NCBI GenBank assembly: GCA_030642545.1
Contig: DAOWNP010000010.1
Span: 1-17,751 of the forward strand
Origin: Desulfobacteraceae bacterium
Lineage (GTDB): Bacteria > Desulfobacterota > Desulfobacteria > Desulfobacterales > DAOWNP01
Direction: 5' to 3'
DNA length: 17,751 nt
This document shows, piece after piece, positions 1 through 7,500 of the stretch (position 1 is the first letter of the stretch; every line of letters begins with the position of its first letter). The position numbers were made by a program, and so were the translations under genes. The notes beneath the pieces were generated by a model, which ran no database searches, was not told where the DNA came from, and worked only from the letters and a program-made list of their open reading frames with translations.

Positions 1-174
1 GATATTTATAATATGTTATTTATATTTTTATAAATCTATATAAAATATTCAAATCTATCTTAAAATAACAATTTTATCTTTTTTTATAATCAACTCTATG
101 TCATTAAACTTATTTTTTATAACCTTCCAATATATTAATATTATTAGATATTTATACAACCTCAAGGAGGAAAT
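1..174 (+). promoter_or_regulatory. AT-rich upstream region of the envelope operon, with a weak promoter candidate and a strong RBS
   Basis: No gene is supported here. A TATAAT hexamer lies at 85-90, with a poor -35-like TTAAAA at 60-65 and a 19 bp spacer; in DNA this AT-rich such matches occur by chance, so the promoter is only a candidate. The convincing signal is a Shine-Dalgarno AAGGAGG just before the ATG at 175, with ordinary spacing, which fixes that start and argues against the overlapping ORF that begins at 98. Confidence 0.3.
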
Positions 175-1290
175 ATGTACATCAGAAAAAAATTGTTTAA
201 AAATACAATTACTATTGTATTTGCTGCATATATACTTGCAGCAATATCAGGGTGTGCTGTTAAAACCAAAATCTATGAAATTAAACCTGCTGAAGTATCT
301 TTAAAAGGTATTAAGACTCTTGCTGTTTTAAAATTTGCAGGCCAGTACGGTGAAACAGTAAGAAGCGATTTTTATAATAGACTTGCAGATGTTAAACATT
401 TTAATCTCATTGATACAAACAGCGTAAATGCATTAGACAAGGTTATATTTAACCAGATAGATGACCCACGGTTTTTACCTGAACTTGAAGCATTACACGC
501 AGATGGTGTGATTACAGGAAGAGTTACAGCTGATATTAACGACAAGCATGGATCAGATCAAGTACAAATGCAGGAAGGAACCGGAAAATATAAAAAAGGG
601 GAAAATATTTTCGGTCAGGAAGTGGATATTGAAATAATGCGCACTGTTCTAAAACCTGTAAAATATATTGTCAGACAAGCCTCTTTAACAACAGATTTTA
701 AAGTATTTGATTTACGTACAAAAAAAATCATTGCGACAGGAAAAGTTACAAGAAATTACAATGAAAAATTCGGCGGGAAAAAAGAAAACTTCTTCTCAGG
801 TAAGACCATTAGTAAGCTACCTGCCAAAAATCAAACTTTAAATGAACTTTCAAGCCAGTCTGCTATAGAACTGGTCAGTAAAATCTCACCCACAAAAATA
901 ACCAGATCAGTAAGCTTTGATGATGGAGGTACATTAGGGATTGGAGGTCATAAAGATATCAAACGTGGTATAGAATTTGCTAAACGTGGACTATGGGAAG
1001 ATGCTATTGAAATATGGAATAATGTTATCAAAACAGAGCCGCATAATGCAGCAGCTTTTTATAATTTAGGAGTTGCTTATGAAAGTTTAGGAACATTAAA
1101 AGACCTTCAAAAATCTCGATCAATGTATAAAAAAGCAGTAAGAAATGGCGACAAAAAATTGTATTTAGATGCAATTGCAAGGGCAAACAATAAAATAAAA
1201 AACCGAAGAAAATATGACCAGCAAATACAAATGTTAAAAAAGATACCTGTCCAAAAAAATAAAGGCAGCCAGGGATTGAGAATCTATTAA
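175..1290 (+). CDS. Outer-membrane-type lipoprotein with CsgG-like N-terminal part and C-terminal TPR repeats
   Basis: A 371-residue exported lipoprotein. Residues 1-27 form a lipoprotein signal peptide: a basic N terminus (RKK), a hydrophobic core and a lipobox ISGC with the acylated Cys at 27. Residues about 45-120 (GIKTLAVLKF, then FNLIDTNSVNALDKV and ADGVITGRV) resemble the CsgG / curli-assembly type alpha-beta fold, in which beta strands alternate with a conserved 'x-vid-x' segment. Residues about 262-327 fit two TPR-like repeats (GIEFAKRGLWEDAIEIWNNV, then AAAFYNLGVAYESLG), suggesting protein-protein contact in the periplasm. The tail is basic. It has a strong RBS and is followed 34 bp later by another exported protein, so the two probably form an operon. 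The lipobox is seen directly; the CsgG relationship is a pattern judgement. The function is unknown, and assembly of an envelope complex is only an inference. Confidence 0.8.
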   Translation: MYIRKKLFKNTITIVFAAYILAAISGCAVKTKIYEIKPAEVSLKGIKTLAVLKFAGQYGETVRSDFYNRLADVKHFNLIDTNSVNALDKVIFNQIDDPRFLPELEALHADGVITGRVTADINDKHGSDQVQMQEGTGKYKKGENIFGQEVDIEIMRTVLKPVKYIVRQASLTTDFKVFDLRTKKIIATGKVTRNYNEKFGGKKENFFSGKTISKLPAKNQTLNELSSQSAIELVSKISPTKITRSVSFDDGGTLGIGGHKDIKRGIEFAKRGLWEDAIEIWNNVIKTEPHNAAAFYNLGVAYESLGTLKDLQKSRSMYKKAVRNGDKKLYLDAIARANNKIKNRRKYDQQIQMLKKIPVQKNKGSQGLRIY

Positions 1291-1324
1291 TACTCTTGTA
1301 TTAATATAAAAAAAGGAGAGTAAA

Positions 1325-2527
1325 ATGAAAATTTATATTACTAAAAAAGCAATTATAAATATTACAGGTCTGTTTTTTACAATTTTGATGTTTTTCGTTT
1401 TTGCATCTGATACACTTGCTCAAAATGTCACAGTAGTAGGACAGGGAAATACAAGGCAAATGGCTCTGTCTAATGCTCAACGAGCAGCAGTAGAACAGGG
1501 AGTTGGGACTCTGATTGATTCTAAAACCAAAGTTGCCAATTTTGAAGTTCTTCAAGATCAAATTTACTCAAGATCACAGGGATATATAACAAATTACAAT
1601 ATCCTGTCTGAAGGCAAAACTCCTGATGGAGCATTATATGTTATAACAATCCAGGCCAATGTTAAAACCGCATCCATAAAAAATGATCTCCGTGCAATTG
1701 GTATATTAATGGCACAGATAGGCAATCCCAGATTTATGACCATCTATATGCCCGAATCAAAAAGTTCAATGCACAAAAACTCAAGAGTAGTCAAATCTGC
1801 AGAAAGAGCTATTAACGGCACATTTGCAAGAAAAGGATTTATTGTTTTAGATAAAAGTTTTATTAACAATATTTATAATGAGATAGAGCAAGCTGGAAGA
1901 ATAGATATAGACATGGATGATCTTGCTGCACTTGCTTTAAAATACAGAGCTGACCTTTTGCTGGTGTATGATATTCATGCAGCAAAAAAAACAGGTGGAA
2001 GTAGTAAATATTTTGGAGGAATTATTGTTGAAATGTCCCTTAAAGCTGTTGCCCCAGCCACAGCAGATATGATAGCTCAAAAATCAGGCGATCTTTATGT
2101 AAGAACTACTAAAATGAGAGGAAATTATTACGATAATTCACAAGCTGCAAAAGCATCTGACAAACTTGGAAAAGGAGTAGCAAATGCTTTAATAAACGAC
2201 ACTCTGTCATATTATGAGAGAGCAGCTAATGCAGGCAACAGGTTTGATATATGGTTTAGAAACTTTACAGAAGATGATACATATACAATAGTTGATGTAA
2301 TTGAAGCCATGTCAGGATATAAAGATAAAAACGTAAGAAATCAATCACCTGCCAATTTTCAATTAGATGTTAACTATAAAGGTAAAAAATTTGATTTTCA
2401 GCGCGAACTTTTCAGAGGTCTTAAAAAACAGGGGATCGGTTTTGAAACCCAGCAAGCAAAAGGCAACCGTTTTCTTTTGTTTAAAAAAGGAACATCAAAC
2501 CCATTTGGTGAAGTAAATATTAACTAA
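1325..2527 (+). CDS. Secreted protein with LPP20/FlgT-N-like domain, function unknown
   Basis: A 400-residue protein with a cleavable Sec signal peptide: basic KK at 7-8, a hydrophobic stretch at 9-27, and a probable cut after TLA (residue 32). Residues about 35-120 carry the pattern seen in LPP20 and FlgT N-terminal domains: VVGQGNTRQMALSNAQRAAV, then a G-T-N-D spacing, GYITNYNIL and YVITIQANV. Residues about 135-245 look like a second alpha-beta domain (RFMTIYMPES, GFIVLDKSFINNI, ADLLLVYDI), similar in style to the FlgT middle domain or CsgG. The C-terminal 90 residues form another small domain (FDIWFRNFTEDDTYTIVDVI) that I do not recognise. The RBS AGGAGAG sits just before the ATG. The gene follows the lipoprotein by 34 bp and ends at the terminator before rplQ. 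FlgT is a flagellar H-ring protein, but no flagellar gene is nearby, so that role is not assigned. Confidence 0.75.
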   Translation: MKIYITKKAIINITGLFFTILMFFVFASDTLAQNVTVVGQGNTRQMALSNAQRAAVEQGVGTLIDSKTKVANFEVLQDQIYSRSQGYITNYNILSEGKTPDGALYVITIQANVKTASIKNDLRAIGILMAQIGNPRFMTIYMPESKSSMHKNSRVVKSAERAINGTFARKGFIVLDKSFINNIYNEIEQAGRIDIDMDDLAALALKYRADLLLVYDIHAAKKTGGSSKYFGGIIVEMSLKAVAPATADMIAQKSGDLYVRTTKMRGNYYDNSQAAKASDKLGKGVANALINDTLSYYERAANAGNRFDIWFRNFTEDDTYTIVDVIEAMSGYKDKNVRNQSPANFQLDVNYKGKKFDFQRELFRGLKKQGIGFETQQAKGNRFLLFKKGTSNPFGEVNIN

Positions 2528-2542
2528 AAAATACAAAAAAAG

Positions 2543-2616
2543 TTTTTGATAAAACAAAAAATCCTTTGTAATTAAACTAAATAATTACAAAGGATTTTTT
2601 TATATTTTATCAAAAA
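2543..2616. terminator. Bidirectional rho-independent terminator made of nested inverted repeats
   Basis: A perfect 19 bp inverted repeat (2556-2574 with 2582-2600) encloses a 7-nt loop. A second, outer 12 bp perfect repeat (2543-2554 with 2605-2616) is separated from it by one base on the left and four on the right. Together they make an almost continuous 31 bp stem. The right arm ends in a T-run for plus-strand transcripts, and the left arm is A-rich, giving a U-run for minus-strand transcripts. It lies between the convergent ends of the envelope operon and rplQ, so it most likely stops both. The stem has few GC pairs, so its strength depends on length. The symmetry is seen directly; termination is inferred. 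Confidence 0.85.
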
Positions 2617-2644
2617 TAAAAGCTTGCTTTATGACTTATTTTTC

Positions 2645-3073
2645 TTAAGACTTTTCCACTTCATCTTCTGCAACAACTTTTTTAGATTTAGTCTCTTCTT
2701 TATCAACAGCTACATCATCTGATACAATAAATTCAATTAAAGACATAGGCGCTGCATCACCTGCACGATTTCCCATCTTTATAATACGGGTATAACCTCC
2801 ATTTACTGAACCAAATTTTTCATTAACTTCACTAAAAAGCTTATGAACAAGTTTCTTTTCTCTAACTATAGCAAGAGCCTGTCGTCTTGCATGAAGTGAT
2901 CCATCTTTAGCAAGTGTTATTATATGATCTGCCCACCGCCTAAGCTCTTTTGCTTTAACAGTAGTTGTTTTAATACGGCCATGTTTGATAATTGACGTAA
3001 CCATATTACGAAACATAGCTTTTTTATGGCTTGATGTTTTATTAAACCTAAGTGATTTTTTTCGATGTCTCAT
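2645..3073 (-). CDS. rplQ: 50S ribosomal protein L17
   Basis: L17 is a late-cluster large-subunit protein that binds 23S rRNA near the exit-tunnel side. The N terminus MRHRKKSLRFNKTSSHKKAM is the classic L17 opening, followed by RNMVTSIIKHGRIKTT and the RRWADHIITLAKDGSLHARRQAL segment. Length is 142 residues; the conserved core ends near residue 118 (MSLIEFIVS), leaving an acidic/basic tail of about 20 residues (EETKSKK, EDEVEKS) that varies between species. The ATG at 3073 has GGTGG seven bases upstream and lies 11 bp after the rpoA stop. It is the last gene of the supercluster and is followed by the bidirectional terminator. Confidence 0.98.
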   Translation of the reverse strand: MRHRKKSLRFNKTSSHKKAMFRNMVTSIIKHGRIKTTTVKAKELRRWADHIITLAKDGSLHARRQALAIVREKKLVHKLFSEVNEKFGSVNGGYTRIIKMGNRAGDAAPMSLIEFIVSDDVAVDKEETKSKKVVAEDEVEKS

Positions 3074-3084
3074 AACAAATCCAC

Positions 3085-4125
3085 CTATTCTCCTTTTTCT
3101 TGTTCTTCATCAGGGGGAACAAAACCTTCTAATCTCATTGCCAGAGAAAGACCCATTTCAACCAAAACGTCCTTTATCTCATTTAAGGATTTTCTACCAA
3201 AATTTTTAGTTTTTAACATTTCTGATTCTGTTTTCTGTACTAATTGGTATATTTTTATTATTTGAGCATTTTTCAAACAATTAGCACTCCTGACAGATAA
3301 TTCAAGTTCATCTACATTTCTATATAAATTTTCATTAAATTTTTTGCCAGTAGATTCTTCAACCGGTTCCTGAGGTTCTGGCTCAATTTCCTCATCAAAA
3401 TTAATAAAATTAGTCATCTGTTCTTTTAAAATTTTAGCAGCATAAGCAATACTATCTTCCGGTTTAACACTACCATCTGTCCAGACTTCAAATATTAACT
3501 TATCATAATCTGTCTGTTGCCCTACCCTCGCATTACCTACTTCATAATTAACCTTTTTTACAGGAGAAAAAACAGAATCTATAGATATTAACCCAACCTC
3601 TTCATCTGGTTCTATATCAAGTTCCTTATTTGCCGATGCCAAAGAAAAACCTTTACCAGTCTTAACCTGCATAATCATTTCTAACACAGAAGAGTCTTCT
3701 GTCAAAGTAGCAATATGCAAATCAGTGTTCAAAACCTCAATTTCATCATCATCATCATCAAAAAATATATCACCAGCTGTAACTATACTTTTTCCTTCAG
3801 CATTTAAATGTATAGTTTTAGGATTTTGATCTAATACTTTAAATCTAACCTGTTTTAAATTAAGAATAATTTCCGTAACATCTTCCAAAACACCTGGTAT
3901 TACAGAAAATTCATGCATAACCTTATCAAACTTAACCGAAACAATAGCTGCTCCATATAAAGATGACAACAAAATTCGTCTTAAAGCATTTCCTAAAGTA
4001 ATTCCATAGCCTCTCTCAAGAGGCTCACAAATTATTTTACAATAATTTTGTCCTCTATCAATCTGCAACTTCTGGGGCTTTATCATTTCTCGCCAGTTCA
4101 TAAACATCAATTCTTTAGAGGACAT
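3085..4125 (-). CDS. rpoA: DNA-directed RNA polymerase subunit alpha
   Basis: The alpha subunit dimerises to nucleate assembly of RNA polymerase and contacts promoter UP elements and activators. The N-terminal domain (about 10-240) has the dimerisation motif GYGITLGNALRRILLSS at 40-55. An acidic linker (about 243-262) leads to the C-terminal helix-hairpin domain (about 265-337), with VRSANCLK at 278-285, including the Arg equivalent to E. coli R265, and GRKSLNEIKDVL at 310-321. Length is 346 residues, a little longer than the common 330. The ATG at 4125 follows GGAG by nine bases. A run of five Asp (123-127) from a GAT repeat lies in the inserted half of the N-terminal domain. It sits between rpsD and rplQ, the usual alpha-operon order. 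Confidence 0.98.
   Translation of the reverse strand: MSSKELMFMNWREMIKPQKLQIDRGQNYCKIICEPLERGYGITLGNALRRILLSSLYGAAIVSVKFDKVMHEFSVIPGVLEDVTEIILNLKQVRFKVLDQNPKTIHLNAEGKSIVTAGDIFFDDDDDEIEVLNTDLHIATLTEDSSVLEMIMQVKTGKGFSLASANKELDIEPDEEVGLISIDSVFSPVKKVNYEVGNARVGQQTDYDKLIFEVWTDGSVKPEDSIAYAAKILKEQMTNFINFDEEIEPEPQEPVEESTGKKFNENLYRNVDELELSVRSANCLKNAQIIKIYQLVQKTESEMLKTKNFGRKSLNEIKDVLVEMGLSLAMRLEGFVPPDEEQEKGE
3743..3760. repeat. Trinucleotide repeat (TCA)6 inside rpoA
   Basis: Six perfect TCA units on the plus strand read as five GAT codons plus a partial unit in rpoA, encoding Asp 123-127. It is the only such run I noticed in the ribosomal cluster. Slippage in whole units would keep the frame. Confidence 0.85.
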
Positions 4126-4161
4126 AGGTATTTTCTCCGGAATTATATAATTTATTTAAAA

Positions 4162-4788
4162 TTATTTTGAATATAATTCAACAATCAGTTGTTCCTGAAT
4201 AGGCATTACTATATCTTCCCGAACAGGATAATTTTTAACAACACCTTTAAAATTATCTTTTTCAAGCTCTATCCACTGAGGAACACCACGTCTTACAACA
4301 GAAGATAAAGAATCCTCTATAAAACCAATCTTTCTACTTTTTTCACAAACCTCAATAACATCATCAACTTTGACGAGAAAAGACGGAATATTAACCATTT
4401 TTCCATTTACGAGAAAATGTTTATGTCTTACAAAATGTCTACCCTGAGACCGTGAACAAACAAGACCTAATCTGTAAACAACATTATCAAGTCTGCGTTC
4501 TAATAAAACTAACAGATTCGTTCCTGTTATACCTTGCATACCATCAGCTTTAGAAAAAACAAGTCTAAACTGTTTTTCAGAAAGACAATACATTCTTTTT
4601 ACTTTCTGTTTCTCTCTAAGCTGAATTCCATAATCAGAAAATTTACTCCGTCTCTGTCCATGCTGACCTGGTGCATAACTTCTTCTGTCAAATGCACATT
4701 TATCAGAATAACAACGGTCTCCTTTTAAAAATAATTTAAGGTTTTCACGCCTGCAAAGACGACAAACCGAACCTCTATATCTTGACAA
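4162..4788 (-). CDS. rpsD: 30S ribosomal protein S4, zinc-binding form
   Basis: S4 nucleates 16S rRNA 5'-domain folding and helps maintain decoding accuracy. From the chosen start the protein is 208 residues, close to the usual S4 length. Cys 9, 12, 26 and 31 (VCRLCRR, then DRCYSDKC) form the zinc site of the C+ form. The S4 RNA-binding domain occupies about 90-155 (ERRLDNVVYRLG, SRSQGRHFVRHKHFLVNGK). I choose the TTG at 4788 because AAGGAGGG lies immediately upstream at good spacing and translation then begins with SRYRGSV, the family N terminus. The longer in-frame TTG at 4806 would place the Shine-Dalgarno inside the coding region. It follows rpsK and precedes rpoA. Confidence 0.96.
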   Translation of the reverse strand: MSRYRGSVCRLCRRENLKLFLKGDRCYSDKCAFDRRSYAPGQHGQRRSKFSDYGIQLREKQKVKRMYCLSEKQFRLVFSKADGMQGITGTNLLVLLERRLDNVVYRLGLVCSRSQGRHFVRHKHFLVNGKMVNIPSFLVKVDDVIEVCEKSRKIGFIEDSLSSVVRRGVPQWIELEKDNFKGVVKNYPVREDIVMPIQEQLIVELYSK

Positions 4789-4851
4789 ATCTCCCTCCTT
4801 AATCAAAGAGACAAAATGTTAATTACAATAATAAATAAATAAGGAATCTTT

Positions 4852-5238
4852 TTAAACTCTACGCTTTTTAGGAGGTCTGCAACCATTATGAGGTATTGGT
4901 GTAACATCTTTAATCATAATAACCTTTAAACCTGCATTCTGTAGAGCACGAAGAGCTGACTCACGACCAGCACCCGGACCTTTAACATACACCTCAACAG
5001 TTTTCATTCCATGTATCAAAGCTTTTTTAACAGCGTCTTCTGCTGCAAGCTGAGCAGCAAAAGGTGTACTTTTTCTAGAACCTTTAAACCCTTGAACCCC
5101 TGAACTTGACCAGGATACAACATTACCATTAGGATCACTAATACTAATTATTGTATTGTTAAATGTGGATTGTATATGAACAACACCACTTGATATATTC
5201 TTTTTTATCTTCTTTTTTAAACGGGTTGTTTTTGCCAT
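4852..5238 (-). CDS. rpsK: 30S ribosomal protein S11
   Basis: S11 lies on the 30S platform and helps shape the E/P-site mRNA region with S7 and S18. The 128-residue protein shows VVHIQSTFNNTIISISD near 20-36, the SWSSSGVQGFKGSRKSTPFA block, and the C-terminal KGPGAGRESALRALQ and DVTPIPHNGCRPPKKRRV, all diagnostic. The N terminus is basic (KTTRLKKKIKK), as usual. It starts with ATG; the upstream AAGGT is about ten bases away, a rather weak RBS. It lies 25 bp after rpsM and 63 bp before the rpsD start, in the standard alpha-operon order. Confidence 0.98.
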   Translation of the reverse strand: MAKTTRLKKKIKKNISSGVVHIQSTFNNTIISISDPNGNVVSWSSSGVQGFKGSRKSTPFAAQLAAEDAVKKALIHGMKTVEVYVKGPGAGRESALRALQNAGLKVIMIKDVTPIPHNGCRPPKKRRV

Positions 5239-5263
5239 TTCTATGGTACCTTATTATAAAAAA

Positions 5264-5647
5264 TTACTTTTTGGTTACAGCTCCTTTTTTCTTTACTGCT
5301 GTCCTTCTGGGACCCTTACGGGTTCTAGCATTTGTACTTGTGCGTTGTCCCCGAACAGGTAAAGACCTGCGATGCCGCAATCCACGATAAGAACCTAAAT
5401 CCATAAGTCTCTTAATATTCATAGAAACGTCTGTTCTAAGCTCTCCTTCAACTTTTAATTTATCTGTTATAAATCTACGAATATCGTTTAAATCAGATTC
5501 TGACAAATCATCAGTTTTAATATTTCTATCTAATTTTAATTCATCAAGAATCATCCTTGAGATACTTAACCCGATACCATAAATATATGTTAATCCAATC
5601 TCAATACGTTTACGCTTGGGCAAGTCTACACCAGAAATTCTAGCCAA
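5264..5647 (-). CDS. rpsM: 30S ribosomal protein S13
   Basis: S13 sits on the head of the small subunit, contacts P-site tRNA and forms intersubunit bridges. The 127-residue sequence has ARISGVDLPKRKRIEIGLTY at the start, a helix-turn-helix region in the middle, and the signature SYRGLRHRRSLPVRGQRTSTNARTRKG with a basic tail. The start codon is TTG at 5647, preceded by GGAGG at seven bases; the nearby ATG at 5654 is out of frame. It follows rpmJ by 13 bp and precedes rpsK. Confidence 0.97.
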   Translation of the reverse strand: MARISGVDLPKRKRIEIGLTYIYGIGLSISRMILDELKLDRNIKTDDLSESDLNDIRRFITDKLKVEGELRTDVSMNIKRLMDLGSYRGLRHRRSLPVRGQRTSTNARTRKGPRRTAVKKKGAVTKK

Positions 5648-5660
5648 AGTTCATCCTCCT

Positions 5661-5774
5661 CTATCCCTGCCTCTGTTTATGCCGTTTATTCTGGCAAATT
5701 ACTCTTATCACACCTTTTCTTTTCACAACCTTACATTTTGTACACATTTTTTTGACAGATGCCCTGACTTTCAT
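5661..5774 (-). CDS. rpmJ: 50S ribosomal protein L36, zinc-binding form
   Basis: A 37-residue protein of the usual L36 size. The sequence begins MKVRASVKKMCTKC and ends CQNKRHKQRQG. Cys 11, Cys 14, Cys 27 and His 32 make the CCCH zinc site, so this is the zinc-dependent paralogue. L36 binds 23S rRNA near helices at the base of the L7/L12 stalk. The ATG at 5774 has AAGGA six bases upstream. It lies between infA (28 bp away) and rpsM (13 bp), exactly where L36 is found in many bacteria. Confidence 0.96.
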   Translation of the reverse strand: MKVRASVKKMCTKCKVVKRKGVIRVICQNKRHKQRQG

Positions 5775-5802
5775 CACAGTTCCTTTATAATATATAAATA
5801 AT

Positions 5803-6021
5803 TTATTTAGATCTGTATGTTATTCTACCACGGGTTAGATCATAAGGTGAAAGTTCAACAGTTACTGTATCTCCTGGCAATATTTTAATAAAATGCATTC
5901 GCATTTTCCCGGATATATGTGCCAATACAACATGTTTATTTTCCAATTCCACCTTAAACATAGCATTAGGCAAGGTTTCTAAAACCGTACCCTGAACTTT
6001 TATTGCTTCCTCCTTTGCCAT
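5803..6021 (-). CDS. infA: Translation initiation factor IF-1
   Basis: IF-1 binds the 30S A site during initiation and works with IF-2 and IF-3. From ATG 6021 the protein is 72 residues, the family length, with the opening AKEEAIKVQGTVLE and the OB-fold block GKMRMHFIKILPGDTVTVELSPYDLTRGRI. An in-frame ATG at 6033 would add four residues. Start choice is awkward: GGGGGAGGG lies between the two ATGs, almost touching the 6021 ATG, and nothing Shine-Dalgarno-like precedes 6033. Protein conservation favours 6021. The gene follows secY after a 178 bp spacer without adk or map, and heads the rpmJ-rpsM-rpsK-rpsD-rpoA-rplQ segment. Confidence 0.95.
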   Translation of the reverse strand: MAKEEAIKVQGTVLETLPNAMFKVELENKHVVLAHISGKMRMHFIKILPGDTVTVELSPYDLTRGRITYRSK

Positions 6022-6060
6022 TCCCTCCCCCATATAAACATATTATTATTAAATTTTACT

Positions 6061-6069
6061 ATTATAGCA
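6061..6069 (-). promoter_or_regulatory. Candidate extended -10 promoter for infA and the alpha segment
   Basis: Read on the minus strand this is TGCTATAAT, a perfect -10 hexamer with the extended TG motif one base upstream. No good -35 is visible at 16-18 bp, which extended -10 promoters can tolerate. Transcription would start near 6054, about 33 bases before the infA ATG. The long spacer after secY makes an internal promoter plausible here. Confidence 0.45.
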
Positions 6070-6199
6070 AGTCACACAACCTAATATTTAAAATATACTA
6101 TTACCAATTATCCTAAATAATATATTTTTTCAAACTATAAAGCATTTTTATAAAAAAATTATTATCAGATATACATATACAACAATTTTTATTATATAA

Positions 6200-7498
6200 C
6201 TATTTTCCTGATCTTGATTTCACACTACTTTTTTTTAAAAACCCTTCATAGTTACGGCTAATAATGTGCGATTCAAGCTGTCCGACAGCATCAATTGCAA
6301 CTCCTACTACAATTAATAAAGCTGTACCACCAAAATAAAACGGGACATTAAATTTAGCTATAAGAATAGAAGGTAGAACACAAATTATCGAAACATAAAC
6401 AGCTCCACCTAAAGTTATTCTTGTTAAAACCTTATCTATATAATCAGCTGTTGGTTTGCCTGGTCTAATTCCTGGGATATATCCCCCATGCTTTTTCATA
6501 TTATCTGCAACATCATCGGGCTTAAAAGTAACTGCCGTATAAAAAAAACAGAAAAAGAATATTAACGCAACATATAATGTTTCATATAAAATATTTCCAG
6601 GCATAAGCATCTGACTCATATCCTGAATAAAAGGAATTGCTATAAAACTTGCTGCAGTTGCAGGAAACATAATTATAGATGATGCAAATATAGGAGGAAT
6701 AACACCTGAAGTATTAATTTTAAGTGGCAGATGTGTACTTTGCCCCCCATACATTTTTCTTCCAACAACCCGCTTAGGATATTGTACAGGAATTCTTCGT
6801 TGAGCCGTTTCCATAAATATAATAACACCTACAACAAAAACCATAAAAACCATAAGAAGCAAAACAACAAAAATACTCATCTCACCAGAAACTGATAACC
6901 TGAAAGTATTTATTATAGCGGATGGCATTCTTGCAATAATTCCTGCAAATATAATTAAAGAGATACCATTACTTATACCTCGCTCTGTTATCTGTTCACC
7001 AAGCCACATAATAAATGATGTACCAGCTGTCAAAGTAAGAACAGTCATCAACCTGAAAGCCCACCCAGGATTAATAACAGCTCCCATCTGTTCTAAACCA
7101 AAACTTATTCCAAAGCCCTGAATAATACTTAAAAAAACTGTTCCATAGCGAGTATACTGGGTTATTTTTTTCCGCCCCTGCTCACCTTCTTTAGACAACT
7201 GTTCAAGATGAGGAACAGCTACTGTGAGTAATTGCAATATAATAGAGGCACTAATATAAGGCATAATTCCAAGAGCAAAAACAGACAGCCTTTCAAGTGC
7301 TCCACCTGAAAACATATTAAAAAAACCTAATATTCCACCTTTGTTTGCAGCAAAAATATCCGCAAGAGCCACACTGTTTATACCCGGCGTTGGAACATGA
7401 ACTCCTATTCTGTAAACTGCTAATAAAGCAAATGTATACAGTAATTTTTTTTTTAATTCAGGAATTTTAAATAAATTCTGGTAGCCATTTCCAATCAT
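6200..7498 (-). CDS. secY: Preprotein translocase subunit SecY
   Basis: SecY is the channel-forming subunit of the inner-membrane Sec translocon and works with SecE, SecG and SecA or ribosomes. At 432 residues with about ten hydrophobic segments it has the full family length. Visible signatures are GGALERLSVFALGIMPYISA and the following TM2 region, GEQITERGISNGISLIIFAG in the middle, and RRIPVQYPKR in the large cytosolic loop. The conserved VGVAIDAVGQLESHIISRNYEGF block precedes the C terminus. The ATG lies two bases after the rplO stop, so translation is probably coupled. It ends the spc part; no adk or map follows. Confidence 0.98.
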   Translation of the reverse strand: MIGNGYQNLFKIPELKKKLLYTFALLAVYRIGVHVPTPGINSVALADIFAANKGGILGFFNMFSGGALERLSVFALGIMPYISASIILQLLTVAVPHLEQLSKEGEQGRKKITQYTRYGTVFLSIIQGFGISFGLEQMGAVINPGWAFRLMTVLTLTAGTSFIMWLGEQITERGISNGISLIIFAGIIARMPSAIINTFRLSVSGEMSIFVVLLLMVFMVFVVGVIIFMETAQRRIPVQYPKRVVGRKMYGGQSTHLPLKINTSGVIPPIFASSIIMFPATAASFIAIPFIQDMSQMLMPGNILYETLYVALIFFFCFFYTAVTFKPDDVADNMKKHGGYIPGIRPGKPTADYIDKVLTRITLGGAVYVSIICVLPSILIAKFNVPFYFGGTALLIVVGVAIDAVGQLESHIISRNYEGFLKKSSVKSRSGK

Positions 7499-7500
7499 TA

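Noticed and set aside
98..304. Plus-strand ORF of 68 residues overlapping the start of the lipoprotein gene
   Set aside because: It has no RBS, overlaps the better-supported gene at 175 in another frame, and has low-complexity composition.
1301..1561. Minus-strand ORF antisense to the second envelope gene
   Set aside because: Shadow of the plus-strand gene; Cys/Ser/Phe-rich composition typical of antisense frames, and no RBS.
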